From: Rhodobium gokarnense
GTDB lineage: Bacteria; Pseudomonadota; Alphaproteobacteria; Rhizobiales; Rhodobiaceae
Assembly (NCBI RefSeq): GCF_025961475.1
Contig: NZ_JAOQNS010000003.1
Coordinates: 382,501-446,500 of the forward strand
Length of the DNA stretch: 64,000 nucleotides
Direction of reading: 5' to 3'
Part shown: positions 52,925 through 62,231 of the stretch, one piece after another
Layout of the letters: the number at the start of each line of letters is the position of its first letter
Position numbering within the stretch: the stretch's first letter is position 1
Position numbers and translations under genes: made by a program
Notes under the pieces: generated by a model
What the model was told of the DNA's origin: nothing
The model's input: only the letters and a program-made list of their open reading frames with translations
Databases searched by the model: none

Positions 52925-53296
52925 TCAGTCGCAGACCCAGACCTTTTTGCGGACGATCACGCGCTCGCCCCAGCGGTTGTAGCGCTTCTTGCGGACGATC
53001 ACCCAACCGCAGTCCCGCTGGGCATAGGCACCGGCGGCGATGGCACCGGCGGCAAGGCCGAACACGAGGCCCGCGGCAGCGGCTCCGCCGTGGTGGTGGC
53101 GGTGGCGGCGGCGCCAGCCGACCTTGGTGACGTCGCCCGAGGTGTCGGCGCTGATCTCGGCCTTGGCGAGCGCCGGACCGACATTCATCGGCGCGGCGGT
53201 GGCCGAGGTGGAGGCCAGCGAACCGGCGAGGATCGCGGCGGCGGTCAGGCCGCAAACGGTGGTCTTGGACTTGGCGAACAGGGTCTTGGCAAACAT
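52925..53296 (-). CDS. Small exported His/Arg-rich protein
   Basis: 123 residues from an ATG preceded by GGAG. It has a signal peptide (about 1-34, cut near SATAA), a middle segment with WRRRHRHHHGG (about 62-72), a Gly/Ala hydrophobic stretch like a glycine zipper (GLVFGLAAGAIAAGAYA), and a C-terminal CGWVIVRKKRYNRWGERVIVRKKVWVCD. The two cysteines could close a disulfide around the basic hairpin. I know similar small secreted proteins from Rhizobiales but no function. The His run might bind metal. Confidence 0.7.
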   Translation of the reverse strand: MFAKTLFAKSKTTVCGLTAAAILAGSLASTSATAAPMNVGPALAKAEISADTSGDVTKVGWRRRHRHHHGGAAAAGLVFGLAAGAIAAGAYAQRDCGWVIVRKKRYNRWGERVIVRKKVWVCD

Positions 53297-53668
53297 CGTT
53301 TCGTCTCCGGGTTTGCGGGGGGCTCTGCCCCGCGGGTTCCTGTCTCTGGCTTTTTCTGGTCCGGCGGCGGCGGCTTGCCGTCCGTCGATGATTGAAAGGT
53401 AGGAGAGATCGGACCCGGCCGTTGTGATGCCCGTCACCATTTGTCCGCTTGCCGGATTTTCGGCCGCAATTGCGCCGTCGAATGTCCGCACCGCGGCCCC
53501 GCATGCCCTGGATAAGTCGGCATGTCACATCCCGCGATTGCGGATGTTCAATTCCTTTGGCAGGCGCTTGCAGTAGAGTCTGCAGCGACCCGAAATCGTG
53601 CAAAGTCCTTGCTGAAAAACGGAAATTCCTCGTGCCTGCGACAAATTGGCAGGATCGGAAATTCAGGC

Positions 53669-53702
53669 TTTCCTAATATTAGAAAACCTCCAATAATATA
53701 AT
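53669..53702 (+). promoter_or_regulatory. Peroxiredoxin promoter with palindromic operator
   Basis: A perfect -10 box TATAAT (53697-53702) lies 32 bp before the ATG. Centred about 20 bp upstream, over the expected -35, is CTAATATTAG, extended to TTTCCTAATATTAGAAAA with one mismatch. The lack of a consensus -35 and the dyad position suggest a redox- or iron-responsive regulator. The 53297-53668 part of the gap holds nothing else I can identify apart from the start region of the upstream minus gene. Confidence 0.5.
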
Positions 53703-53733
53703 CATTCTAAATCGCATATAAGGAGCCCTCGCG

Positions 53734-54378
53734 ATGGATACCGAAACCCCGCCCGCCTTCCCCCAACTGAACAGGCCGGCCCCCGATTTCACCGCCCCGA
53801 CCACCCACGGCGAGAAGTCGCTCGCCGACTACCGCGGCAAGTGGCTGGTGCTGTTCTCGCACCCGGCCGACTTCACGCCGGTCTGCACCACCGAGTTCAT
53901 GGGCTTTGCCAACGCCCACGACAAGTTCGCGGCCATGAACTGCGAGCTCCTGGGCCTGTCGATCGACAGCCCGCACTCGCACATCGCCTGGGTCCGCAAC
54001 ATCAAGGAGCACTGGGGCGTCGACATCAAGTTCCCGATCATCGCCGACCTGTCTATGCAGGTCGCCAAGGCCTACGGCATGATCCAGCCGGGCGCCAGCG
54101 ACACCTCGGCCGTGCGCGCCACCTTCATCATCGATCCGGAAGGCATCCTTCGGGCGATGGTCTACTACCCGATGTCGAACGGCCGCTCGATCGACGAGTT
54201 CGTGCGCCTGATCGCCGCCCTGCAGACCTCCGACGCCAACAAGGTGGCAACGCCGGAGAACTGGCAGCCCGGCGACAAGGTGATCGTGCCGCCGCCGATG
54301 ACGGTCGATGCCGCCGACAAGCGCGCCTCCGAAGGCTACGACTACACCGACTGGTACTTCTCAAAGACCACGGTCTGA
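53734..54378 (+). CDS. 1-Cys peroxiredoxin (Prx6-like)
   Basis: 214 residues. The peroxidatic Cys51 is in the motif HPADFTPVCTTEF. The C-terminal arm (about 165-214, WQPGDKVIVPPPMTVDAADKR, DYTDWYFSKT) is that of the Prx6 class. It reduces hydrogen peroxide and organic peroxides in the cytoplasm, using an external thiol. The ribosome site is AAGGAG. A palindromic promoter lies upstream and a bidirectional terminator follows. Confidence 0.93.
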   Translation: MDTETPPAFPQLNRPAPDFTAPTTHGEKSLADYRGKWLVLFSHPADFTPVCTTEFMGFANAHDKFAAMNCELLGLSIDSPHSHIAWVRNIKEHWGVDIKFPIIADLSMQVAKAYGMIQPGASDTSAVRATFIIDPEGILRAMVYYPMSNGRSIDEFVRLIAALQTSDANKVATPENWQPGDKVIVPPPMTVDAADKRASEGYDYTDWYFSKTTV

Positions 54379-54414
54379 CCCATATCTGAGCCGACCATAG
54401 ACACCGACGAAAAA

Positions 54415-54446
54415 GGCGGCCGCGCACGCGCGACCGCCATTTTTTT
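54415..54446. terminator. Bidirectional terminator between peroxiredoxin and bolA
   Basis: GGCGGCCGCGC / GCGCGACCGCC forms an 11-bp stem with one mismatch. It is followed by seven T on the plus strand and, read on the minus strand, by TTTTTCG. It serves the convergent peroxiredoxin and bolA genes. Confidence 0.82.
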
Positions 54447-54468
54447 CGCGCTGTGACAGGAGCGTCCG

Positions 54469-54747
54469 TTACGCCGATTGCGCCGGGGTGGAGCTGTGGA
54501 TCGCCAGCGCATGGAGCCCGGCGTCGAACTCCTCGGCGAGGAGATCGGTGATCATCCGGTGGCATTCCACCCGGCTCTTGCCGGCGAACATGTCGGAGAC
54601 GATCCAGACCCGGAAATGGGTGTCGCCGCCCTGGTCCGCATGGCCGTGCCGCTCGATATGGCCCGCGTGCTTGGCCGACTCGTCCTCGACCCGGATGCTC
54701 TCCGGCCGAAGGGCAAGTTTAAGTTTTGCTTCAATCTTGTCTCTCAT
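54469..54747 (-). CDS. bolA: BolA family protein
   Basis: 92 residues from the ATG at 54747. KH-like BolA fold: RDKIEAKLKLALRPESIRVEDESAKHAGH, then FRVWIVSDMFAGKSRVECHRMITDLLAEEF and GLHALAIH, including the conserved histidines that ligate [2Fe-2S] with a monothiol glutaredoxin. It takes part in iron-sulfur trafficking or iron sensing. It is divergent from the J-domain gene, as commonly seen in Rhizobiales. Confidence 0.9.
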   Translation of the reverse strand: MRDKIEAKLKLALRPESIRVEDESAKHAGHIERHGHADQGGDTHFRVWIVSDMFAGKSRVECHRMITDLLAEEFDAGLHALAIHSSTPAQSA

Positions 54748-54889
54748 GCTCACTGGCGAAACCACCTATTTCCAAAGCCGCGTCGACTCACTATCTAGGA
54801 ATCATTCCGATGACCGCCAGGGGACTCACGCGCCGTTTCGCGGCGGTCAATGACTTGTTCCTGCCTGCTGCACCCGACATAATCCGCCC

Positions 54890-55519
54890 ATGAAATTCGA
54901 CTCGGCCATATTCGACCAGATCAGGGTCAGGCGCACCAAGGAGCAGCCGGTCACCCGCGAACACCCGACCTGCGACTGGGAGGGCTGCGAGGCCGCCGCG
55001 CCCCACCGCGCGCCGATGGGCCGCAACCGCGAGGGCGAGTATCTCAACTTCTGCCTCGACCACGTGCGCCAGTACAACAAGTCCTACAACTACTTCTCCG
55101 GCATGGACAACGACGCCATCGCCGCCTACCTGAAGAACTCCGCCATCGGCCACCGCCCGACCTGGAAGATGGGCGCCAACCGCTCACCGACCGAGGCCGA
55201 GGAGAGCATCGCGGCACGCGCCCGCCGGCGCTGGAACTCCCGCACCTACGATCCCTTCGAGTTCTTCCGCGGCCAAAAGGACCACGGCGCGGAGAGCCGC
55301 GCCGCCCGGCGCGAGCGCCGCCTCACCAAGGCCCAGCGCCACGCCTTTGAGGTGCTGAAGCTGGAGCTGTCCGCCGACAAGACCGAGATCAAGGCCCGCT
55401 TCAAGGAACTGGTGAAGCGCCACCACCCGGACGCCAATGGCGGCGACCGCTCGCTGGAAGAGCGCCTGCGCCAGGTCATCCAGGCCTACAACATCCTCAA
55501 GCAGGCCGGCTTCTGCTGA
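54890..55519 (+). CDS. J-domain (DnaJ-like) protein
   Basis: 209 residues. The N-terminal two-thirds is a conserved alphaproteobacterial module with TCDWEGCEAAAPHRAPMGRNREGEYLNFCLDHVRQYNKSYNYF (possible zinc-binding Cys/His) and WKMGANRSP. The C-terminal J-domain (about 148-209) has the HPD tripeptide in KRHHPDANGGDRS. It probably stimulates a DnaK-type chaperone; the client is unknown. Found beside bolA and cobS in many Rhizobiales. Confidence 0.88.
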   Translation: MKFDSAIFDQIRVRRTKEQPVTREHPTCDWEGCEAAAPHRAPMGRNREGEYLNFCLDHVRQYNKSYNYFSGMDNDAIAAYLKNSAIGHRPTWKMGANRSPTEAEESIAARARRRWNSRTYDPFEFFRGQKDHGAESRAARRERRLTKAQRHAFEVLKLELSADKTEIKARFKELVKRHHPDANGGDRSLEERLRQVIQAYNILKQAGFC

Positions 55520-55580
55520 CCGCGCGCCGTGCGGCCGGCAGCGCCCTGACACTGAATCGCCGTTTTTGGAAGGAATTTTC

Positions 55581-55605
55581 AAGGGCCGCAAAGTGGCGGC
55601 TTTTT
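55581..55605 (+). terminator. Terminator after the J-domain gene
   Basis: GCCGC / GCGGC with a 6-nt loop, extended by G-T and A-T pairs (AAGG against TTTT), followed by a run of five T. It separates the J-domain gene from cobS. Confidence 0.6.
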
Positions 55606-55770
55606 GCGCCTTCCCGCGTCGGCCCGCCGCCGATTCCGCCCGCCGGCCGGCGGGAATGGTTTTCAATTCGCCGCCCGATGTTCTAAATGCTCCTATGATC
55701 AGCCTCCAGGACCTGAAAGAAGCGTCCGCCAACGACATCCGCGACCTCCCGCGGAGCCCGGGGATAGACA

Positions 55771-56757
55771 ATGACTGAGACCGCAGAAGCCCTCGCCGGC
55801 GTGCCCGACATGAAGATTTCCGTCCGGCAGGTGTTCGGCATCGACACCGATCTGGAAGTTCCGGCGTTTTCCGACCGCGACGAGCACGTCCCCGACGTCG
55901 ACCCGGACTATTTGTTCGACCGCGACACGACGCTCGCGATCCTCGCCGGTTTTGCCCGCAACCGCCGCGTCATCGTCACCGGCTACCACGGCACCGGCAA
56001 GTCGACCCATATCGAGCAGGTCGCGGCCCGGCTCAACTGGCCCTGCGTGCGCATCAACCTCGACAGCCACATCTCGCGCATCGACCTGGTCGGCAAGGAC
56101 CAGATCGTCGTCCGCGAGGGCATGCAGGTCACCGAGTTCCGCGACGGCATCCTGCCCTGGGCGCTGCAGACCAACACCGCGCTGGTCTTCGACGAGTACG
56201 ACGCCGGCCGCCCGGACGTCATGTTCGTCATCCAGCGCGTGCTGGAGGTCCAGGGCCGGCTGACGCTCCTCGACCAGAACCGGGTCATCCGTCCGCATCC
56301 GAGCTTCCGGCTGTTCGCCACCGCCAACACCGTCGGCCTCGGCGACACCTCCGGCCTCTACCACGGCACCCAGCAGATCAACCAGGGCCAGATGGACCGC
56401 TGGTCGATCGTCACCACGCTGAACTACCTGCCGCACGACAACGAGGTCGACATCGTGCTGGCAAAGGCCAAGCACTACCAGTCCGACGAGGGCCGCGACA
56501 CGGTCTCCAAGATGGTGCGCGTCGCCGACATGACCCGCAACGCCTTCATCAACGGCGATCTGTCGACCGTGATGAGCCCGCGCACAGTCATCACCTGGGC
56601 GGAGAACGCCGACATCTTCGGCGACCTCGGCTTTGCCTTCCGCGTCACCTTCCTCAACAAGTGCGACGAACTGGAACGCCCGGTGGTGGCCGAATTCTAC
56701 CAGCGCTGCTTCGACCGCGACCTGCCGGAATCGGCGGCCAACGTCGTCCTGTCCTGA
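55771..56757 (+). CDS. cobS: Cobaltochelatase subunit CobS
   Basis: 328 residues. MoxR-like AAA+ ATPase: Walker [11 protein letters not shown] (about 71), Walker B ALVFDEYD, and the family start [21 protein letters not shown]. With CobT (next gene) and CobN (not in the window) it inserts cobalt into hydrogenobyrinate a,c-diamide in the aerobic B12 pathway. Confidence 0.95.
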   Translation: MTETAEALAGVPDMKISVRQVFGIDTDLEVPAFSDRDEHVPDVDPDYLFDRDTTLAILAGFARNRRVIVTGYHGTGKSTHIEQVAARLNWPCVRINLDSHISRIDLVGKDQIVVREGMQVTEFRDGILPWALQTNTALVFDEYDAGRPDVMFVIQRVLEVQGRLTLLDQNRVIRPHPSFRLFATANTVGLGDTSGLYHGTQQINQGQMDRWSIVTTLNYLPHDNEVDIVLAKAKHYQSDEGRDTVSKMVRVADMTRNAFINGDLSTVMSPRTVITWAENADIFGDLGFAFRVTFLNKCDELERPVVAEFYQRCFDRDLPESAANVVLS

Positions 56758-56779
56758 GCCAGGGAATGCGGGAGCCGCG

Positions 56780-58681
56780 ATGACCTCGAACCACCGGCCG
56801 AACAGCAAGGCAGCGGCGCCGACCGAGCCCGTCAAGCGGGCCGTCGGCATCACCATGCGCGCGATTTCCGGCCGCGACGACCTTGAGGTCAGCTTCGCCA
56901 CCGATCGGCCGGGCATGGCCGGCAACAAGGCACGGCTGCCCGAGCCGCCGCGCCGGCCGACCCGCAACGATATCGCCATCCTGCGCGGCGTCGGCGATTC
57001 CATCGCCCTGAAGCTCGCCGCCCACAATCCGGCCCTCCACCGCTCCCTGATGCCGGAAGGCCAGAACGCCCGCGCCCTCTTTGAGGCCGTCGAACAGGCG
57101 CGCTGCGATTCCATCGGCGCCCAGCGCATGAAGGGCGTTTCCGGCAACCTCAACGCCATGCTGGAAGACCGCTACCACCGCAGCAAGTACCACGAGATGA
57201 CGAGCCGCGACGACGCGCCGATGGAGGAGATCGTCGCCCTCATGGTGCGCGAGCGGCTGACGGGAACGCCACCGCCCAAGAGCGCAAGGCACATCGTCGA
57301 CCTGTGGCGCCCGATGATCGAGGAAAAGGCCGGCGGCGACCTCGACCGGCTGATGGAGGCCCTCGAGGACCAGCGCGACTTCGCCGTCACCGTGCGCGAC
57401 ATGATCGTCTCGCTGGACATGGCCGACCAGCTCGGCGGCGATCCGGACGACAGCAACGAGGACGACAACGACGACCGCTCGGACATGAGCGACACGGAGG
57501 TGGACGGCGAGAGCGACGAAAGCGATGCCGCCGATGCCTCCTCGCCCGAAGAGATCGAGGTCTCCGGCGAGGAATCGGAAGCGGGCGATGCCGAAGCGAC
57601 CGACACCTATGCCGACAGCGTCGACGACCAGGACCTCACCGCCGACCCCAGCGAGGCCGGCGAGGCGGAACGCCCGGACCAGCGGCTCAGCAACCGGCCG
57701 CCGCAATTCGACTACAAGGTCTACACCACCCGCTTCGACGAGACGATCAAGGCCGAGGAGCTGTGCGACGCCGCCGAGCTCGACCGCCTGCGCAGCCACC
57801 TCGACAAGCAGCTCGACCACCTGACCGGCGCCGTCGCCCGGCTCGCCAACCGCTTGCAGCGCAAGCTGATGGCCCAGCAGCAGCGCGCCTGGGACTTCGA
57901 CCTGGAAGAGGGCATCCTCGACACCGCCCGGCTCACCCGCGTCGTCACCGACCCGATGCAGCCGCTCGCCTTCAAGAGCGAACGCGAGGCGGAGTTCCGC
58001 GACACCGTCGTCTCCCTCGTCCTCGACAATTCCGGCTCCATGCGCGGCCGGCCGATCACGGTCGCCGCGATCTGCGCCGACATCCTCGCCCGCACCCTGG
58101 AAAGATGCGGCGTCAAGGTCGAGATCCTCGGCTTCACCACCCGCGCCTGGAAGGGCGGGCGAGCTCGCGAGCACTGGCTGCAGAACGGCAAGCCGCAGCT
58201 TCCCGGCCGCCTCAACGACCTGCGCCACATCGTCTACAAGGCGGCCGATGCGCCCTGGCGCCGGGCCCGGCGCAATCTCGGCCTGATGATGCGCGAGGGG
58301 CTCCTGAAGGAGAACATCGACGGCGAGGCCCTGGACTGGGCCCACAAGCGCATTCTCGCCCGCCCGGAGAACCGCCGCATCCTGATGATGATCTCCGACG
58401 GCGCCCCGGTCGACGACTCCACCCTGTCGGTCAATTCCGGCAACTACCTGGAGCGGCACCTGCGCCAGGTCATCGAGGAAATCGAGGAGCGCTCGCCGGT
58501 GGAGCTGATCGCCATCGGCATCGGCCACGACGTCACCCGCTACTATCGCCGCGCCGTCACCATCGTCGATGCGGACGAACTCGCCGGCGCCATGACCGAC
58601 CAGCTCGCGGACCTCTTCGACGACCCGCCGGCGGAGCGCCACCGGGACCAGGGCGCGGCGCGCCGCAGGGCGACGCGATGA
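56780..58681 (+). CDS. cobT: Cobaltochelatase subunit CobT
   Basis: 633 residues from the ATG after GGGAG, 22 bp past cobS. The N-terminal CobT domain is followed by a strongly acidic, Ser/Asp-rich region (about 220-310), then a C-terminal von Willebrand A domain with the MIDAS motif DNSGSMRG. Partner of CobS in an AAA+/VWA complex that powers cobalt insertion by CobN. Normal length for the family. No cobalamin riboswitch is seen before cobS. Confidence 0.95.
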   Translation: MTSNHRPNSKAAAPTEPVKRAVGITMRAISGRDDLEVSFATDRPGMAGNKARLPEPPRRPTRNDIAILRGVGDSIALKLAAHNPALHRSLMPEGQNARALFEAVEQARCDSIGAQRMKGVSGNLNAMLEDRYHRSKYHEMTSRDDAPMEEIVALMVRERLTGTPPPKSARHIVDLWRPMIEEKAGGDLDRLMEALEDQRDFAVTVRDMIVSLDMADQLGGDPDDSNEDDNDDRSDMSDTEVDGESDESDAADASSPEEIEVSGEESEAGDAEATDTYADSVDDQDLTADPSEAGEAERPDQRLSNRPPQFDYKVYTTRFDETIKAEELCDAAELDRLRSHLDKQLDHLTGAVARLANRLQRKLMAQQQRAWDFDLEEGILDTARLTRVVTDPMQPLAFKSEREAEFRDTVVSLVLDNSGSMRGRPITVAAICADILARTLERCGVKVEILGFTTRAWKGGRAREHWLQNGKPQLPGRLNDLRHIVYKAADAPWRRARRNLGLMMREGLLKENIDGEALDWAHKRILARPENRRILMMISDGAPVDDSTLSVNSGNYLERHLRQVIEEIEERSPVELIAIGIGHDVTRYYRRAVTIVDADELAGAMTDQLADLFDDPPAERHRDQGAARRRATR

Positions 58682-58691
58682 GGCGCCGCGC

Positions 58692-59783
58692 ATGAGGACG
58701 GCGCTTGGCGCGCTCCTCCTTTGCTGCGCCCTCGCCGCTCCGCTTGCCGCGGCGGCAGCCCCGAGGATCCCGCCGGGACCGGAAAGCATCGAGGTCCGCT
58801 CCGCGCCGATCGCCCATTTCAGGATCGGCTATCCCGACCTTTCCCGCTTCGGCCGTCTGGAATATCTGGGCGGCTTCGAGCTGTGGTCGCCGAACCGCCA
58901 TTTCGGCGCGCTGAGCGGCCTCGTCAGCCTCGACAAGGGCCGCCGCATCGTCGCCATTTCCGACAACGGCTTCTGGTTCGACGCCAAGCTGGACGTCGAG
59001 GCCGACGGCCGCCCGACAGCGATCCACGACGCCCGCATCGCCCCGATGCTCGATGCCGCTGGCGAGGTCATCGTCGGCCACGACGCCGACGCGGAATCCG
59101 TCGTGCTGACCCGCGGTCCCGACCCGAAACAGTTCATCGTCTCGTTTGAAGGCGATCACCGGCTGGAGCGCTTTCCGGAAGACCTCGACACCTTCCTCGG
59201 CCGCGGCAAGCGCATGAAGATCCCGAAGGCGATCGGGAAATTGCGCGGCAATCGCGGCCTTGAGGCGATCGCCGTGCCGCCCGAGACCTGCCCGCTCAAG
59301 GCCGAGGTCATCGCCATTGCCGAGCGCGATCCGCGCTCCGACCGGGACATCCCGGCCTGGATCATCGGCGGGCCGAACGCCGGCCGGTTCCGCGTCCGCC
59401 TGGAGGGAGACTTCAGCATCACCGACGCCGCCTTCCTGCCGGACGGCGACCTCCTCATCCTGGAGCGGCTGTTCAATTTCGCCGAAGGCGTCGGCATGCG
59501 CGTAAGGCGCATCCCCTGTGCCGCGCTAAAGGCCGGCACGACCGTCGACGGCATCGAGATGATGACCGCCGATTTCGGCTACCAGATCGACAATATGGAA
59601 GGGCTTTCGGTCCATGTCGGCGACAATGGCGACACGGTGCTGACGCTGATATCCGACGACAACCGTTCGCTTCTGCAGCGCACGCTGCTACTGCGCTTCC
59701 GGCTGATCGAGCCGCCGGTGCCGCACGAAAAGGGCGACTTCAAGCTCAGACCGGCCGTGCTTCCAAAGCCTGCGGCTGAATGA
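58692..59783 (+). CDS. Esterase-like activity of phytase family protein, exported
   Basis: 363 residues with a signal peptide (about 1-23, ending AAAAAP). The body is a beta-propeller of the PF13449 type: FGALSGLVSLDKGRRIVAISDNGFWFDAKL, RGLEAIAVPP-like block, FSITDAAFLPDGDLLILERLF and IDNMEGLSVHVGDNGDTVLTLISDDN. Periplasmic; a phosphoesterase activity is suspected from phytase similarity only. It starts 10 bp after cobT, so the two may be co-transcribed. Its 3' end overlaps the convergent transporter gene by 38 bp. Confidence 0.85.
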   Translation: MRTALGALLLCCALAAPLAAAAAPRIPPGPESIEVRSAPIAHFRIGYPDLSRFGRLEYLGGFELWSPNRHFGALSGLVSLDKGRRIVAISDNGFWFDAKLDVEADGRPTAIHDARIAPMLDAAGEVIVGHDADAESVVLTRGPDPKQFIVSFEGDHRLERFPEDLDTFLGRGKRMKIPKAIGKLRGNRGLEAIAVPPETCPLKAEVIAIAERDPRSDRDIPAWIIGGPNAGRFRVRLEGDFSITDAAFLPDGDLLILERLFNFAEGVGMRVRRIPCAALKAGTTVDGIEMMTADFGYQIDNMEGLSVHVGDNGDTVLTLISDDNRSLLQRTLLLRFRLIEPPVPHEKGDFKLRPAVLPKPAAE

Positions 59784-60399
59784 ACGACAGCACCACCCGG
59801 TAGGGCACCAGGAGCAGGGCGGCGACCAGAAGCTTCACCGAGAAGTCGCCGAGCGCCCAGGACATCCAGCGCGGCACCACGGCGATATCGAAGAGGCCAA
59901 GCAGCGGAGCCGCCTCGATGGCGAACCCATCGTTCGGGCCGAAAACCACAAAGGACGCGGCAAAGGCGAGCGAGAAGAAGACGGCGGTATCGACCACCGA
60001 ACCGATCAGCGAGGAGACCGCCGGCGGCACCCACCAGACGCGATTGCGCAGGCGGTTGAAGACGGCGACGTCGAGAAGCTGGGCAACGAGGAACGCCGAG
60101 CCCGACGCGATCGCGAGCCGCGGCGTCGCCAGCACGACGGAGAGGACGACGGCAAAGGCAAAGCCGACCAGCACCACCCGGCGCGCGGCGGAAGGGCCGA
60201 GCCGGCGATTGGTGAGGTCCGTGACGAGGAAGGCGGCCGGATAGGTGAAGGCGCCCCAGGTCAGGAGATCGGCGAGATTGAGCGCGCCGATCGAGGCTGC
60301 GACCGGATACTGGACGAGGATATTGGAGGCAACGACCACGGCCGCCATGGCGAGGATGCCGGCGGCGAAGGGAAGTGTGCGCGATTTGGTGGCGGTCAT
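59746..60399 (-). CDS. Queuosine precursor transporter, YhhQ/VUT family
   Basis: 217 residues, about six transmembrane helices. Family features: an N-terminal ILVQYPV and a polar LLTWGAFTYPAAFLVTDLTNRRLG segment, and a SALIGSVVDTAVFF-like helix (SSLIGSVVDTAVFFSLAF). YhhQ members import preQ0/preQ1 for tRNA queuosine synthesis. GAGG precedes the ATG. It lies downstream of rpmB on the same strand. Confidence 0.87.
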   Translation of the reverse strand: MTATKSRTLPFAAGILAMAAVVVASNILVQYPVAASIGALNLADLLTWGAFTYPAAFLVTDLTNRRLGPSAARRVVLVGFAFAVVLSVVLATPRLAIASGSAFLVAQLLDVAVFNRLRNRVWWVPPAVSSLIGSVVDTAVFFSLAFAASFVVFGPNDGFAIEAAPLLGLFDIAVVPRWMSWALGDFSVKLLVAALLLVPYRVVLSFIQPQALEARPV

Positions 60400-60429
60400 T
60401 GGCCGATATCCTCTGTCAGAAACGCCGAA

Positions 60430-60461
60430 CGCCGCCCCGCGCCTTCCGGCCGCGGGCGGCG
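60430..60461 (-). terminator. GC-rich hairpin after rpmB
   Basis: CGCCGCCC and GGGCGGCG pair as an 8-bp stem about 40 bp after the rpmB stop. Only a weak T-containing tail follows on the minus strand, so it may be partial termination before the transporter gene. Confidence 0.4.
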
Positions 60462-60502
60462 CTGTGCCTTGCGTCGTGCGGTCGTGGTGTCAGCGCTGAA
60501 GC

Positions 60503-60799
60503 TTACGCGGCCGCTTCGGCGGTGCGCTTCTTCTCGATCTCGCGCTTGACGGACAGGGCACGCTGGGAAAGCGTCGAATCCGCCGCCTTGGCGAGGAACG
60601 CATCGAGGCCGCCGCGATGCTCCACGGTGCGCAGCGCACTGGCCGAGACGCGAAGCCGCACGGTCTTGCCGAGGGTGTCGCTGAGCAGCGAGACATCGCA
60701 GAGATTGGGCAGGAAGCGGCGGCGCGTACGGTTGTTCGCGTGGCTGACATTGTTGCCGGTCAAAACCGCCTTGCCGGTGAGTTCGCAACGCCGGGCCAT
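60503..60799 (-). CDS. rpmB: 50S ribosomal protein L28
   Basis: 98 residues from an ATG after AAGGAA. Begins [32 protein letters not shown], the L28 signature, with the longer alphaproteobacterial C-terminal extension. Part of the large ribosomal subunit. A strong promoter lies about 95 bp upstream. Confidence 0.97.
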   Translation of the reverse strand: MARRCELTGKAVLTGNNVSHANNRTRRRFLPNLCDVSLLSDTLGKTVRLRVSASALRTVEHRGGLDAFLAKAADSTLSQRALSVKREIEKKRTAEAAA

Positions 60800-60892
60800 G
60801 GTCGAGTTCCTTCTCATCATCGGAGATCCGGTGGCGGGCGCCGATGCGTCGCCGATCCGATCGATCCGTCATTCGGTGAAAAAAGTTGCCCT

Positions 60893-60921
60893 CCTATATG
60901 AGCCGCAAGCGCGAGCGTCAA
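60893..60921 (-). promoter_or_regulatory. rpmB promoter
   Basis: Read on the minus strand: TTGACG, 17 nt, TATAGG. This is the best sigma-70-type promoter in the window. It gives a leader of about 85-90 nt before rpmB. The remainder of the 307-bp gap to the DUF3108 gene holds only that gene's leader and its GGGGAGAG ribosome site. Confidence 0.7.
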
Positions 60922-61106
60922 GCTTTCTGCCGCCAATCGCCGCGAAAAGTCGCAACAGCCCGGGCAATTTCGCTCCTCGTTAACTTGGCGGTTACCATGT
61001 CGCCCAACAATCGACGTGATCGCCGTTTACCGCGTCATCGAGGGACGGTTTGGGGAGCGCCCATTGCTGCCCGCGTCGATCGTAACCTTCGACAGGGGAG
61101 AGTTCG

Positions 61107-61961
61107 GTGCGTTCAAGAACGATGTTCCAGTCTGCCGTCCTCGGAGCAAGCCTTTTCGCCGGCCTTGCCTCCGCGGTCGTTGCCGTTCCCGCCATAGCCA
61201 AGACCACCAAGGTCGGCGGCATCTACGCGGTCTCGGTCGCCGGCTTCCGCTTCGCCGAGGGCCGGCTGTCCCTGGTCGTCCAGAACGACGCCTACTCCGC
61301 CAAGCTTGACATGCACTCCTCCGGCCTCGGCCGGCTGTTCTCCTCCGGCAAGGGCAACGCGGAGGCGACCGGCTGGCTGCGCCGCTCCCACGTCACCCCG
61401 GCCCGCTACGATCTTCGCTCCAACTCCGGCAAGCGCGACGCCACCAAGGTGTCGATGGCGCTCAACCGCGGCGCAGTCCGCAAGCTCGCCGTCAGCCCGA
61501 AGCTGCGCAAGGTGCCGGATCGCATTCCGGTGACCAAGCGCCACAAGCGCAACATCCTCGATCCCCTGAGCGCCGTCCTGTTCCCGGCCACCGGCCGCGA
61601 GGCGAAGCTCGACGCCAGCGCCTGCAAGCGGACGATCCCCGTCTTCGACGGCTGGACGCGCTATGACGTCAAGTTCAGCTACAAGGGCACCCGCGAGGTC
61701 AAGAACCCGGACTATCAGGGAACCGTCGTCGTCTGCGGCGCCCGCTGGGTGCCCGTCGCCGGCCACCGCCCGCACAAGGTCTCGGTCAAGAAAATGGCCG
61801 ACAACCGCACCATGGAAGCCTGGCTCGCCCCGGTCGGCGACCTGCCGCTCTTCGTGCCCTACCGGATCTCCATGGAGACCAATATGGGCCCGCTGGTGGT
61901 CGAGGCCCGGCGCCTGCGCATGGTCGGCGAGCAGAAACAGGCCGCCGCCGTCAACGAGTAG
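61107..61961 (+). CDS. DUF3108 exported protein
   Basis: 284 residues from a GTG after GGGGAGAG. Signal peptide about 1-31 (ends VVAVPAIAK). The DUF3108 domain is a lipocalin-like beta-rich fold: GGIYAVSVAGFRFAEGRLSLVVQNDAYSAKLD, and NILDPLSAVLFP. It is periplasmic; its function is unknown. This neighbourhood, DUF3108 divergent from rpmB and upstream of a helicase, recurs in Rhizobiales. Confidence 0.85.
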   Translation: MRSRTMFQSAVLGASLFAGLASAVVAVPAIAKTTKVGGIYAVSVAGFRFAEGRLSLVVQNDAYSAKLDMHSSGLGRLFSSGKGNAEATGWLRRSHVTPARYDLRSNSGKRDATKVSMALNRGAVRKLAVSPKLRKVPDRIPVTKRHKRNILDPLSAVLFPATGREAKLDASACKRTIPVFDGWTRYDVKFSYKGTREVKNPDYQGTVVVCGARWVPVAGHRPHKVSVKKMADNRTMEAWLAPVGDLPLFVPYRISMETNMGPLVVEARRLRMVGEQKQAAAVNE

Positions 61962-62019
61962 GCCGGCGCCCGACCGCCGGGCCGCGCAACGCAGCACACG
62001 AAGAAGACGTCGCTCTTGC

Positions 62020-62041
62020 CGGCCGCCATCAATGGCGGCCG
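62020..62041. other. Perfect hairpin after the DUF3108 gene
   Basis: CGGCCGCC / GGCGGCCG with a 6-nt loop, enclosed more loosely by GCAACGC (61986) and GCGTTGC (62047). There is no T-run, so it may be an RNA-stabilising structure ahead of the terminator at 62063. Confidence 0.5.
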
Positions 62042-62062
62042 CGTTGCGTTGGGGGAGCGCCT

Positions 62063-62094
62063 AGCGGCGTAACGCCGCTCTCCTTTGTCCTTTT
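62063..62094 (+). terminator. Terminator after the DUF3108 gene
   Basis: AGCGGCG / CGCCGCT 7-bp stem with a TAA loop, followed by the pyrimidine tract CTCCTTTGTCCTTTT. It lies about 100 bp after the stop. Confidence 0.6.
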
Positions 62095-62231
62095 GAGATG
62101 GCCGCGGTGTTCCGGACCGTCTCTGGGCCGGCACGACGGCCGATCGCTTTCTCAACCCATCCTTATTTTTGTACACGTATTAGTTGAAGTGCGTGCCGCG
62201 CCGCATCGAGGGTGCAGGCGCGCAAAAATTC

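Noticed and set aside
55520-55770. Cobalamin riboswitch before cobS-cobT
   Set aside because: The gap contains only a terminator and GC-rich leader; no B12-box-like sequence was seen.
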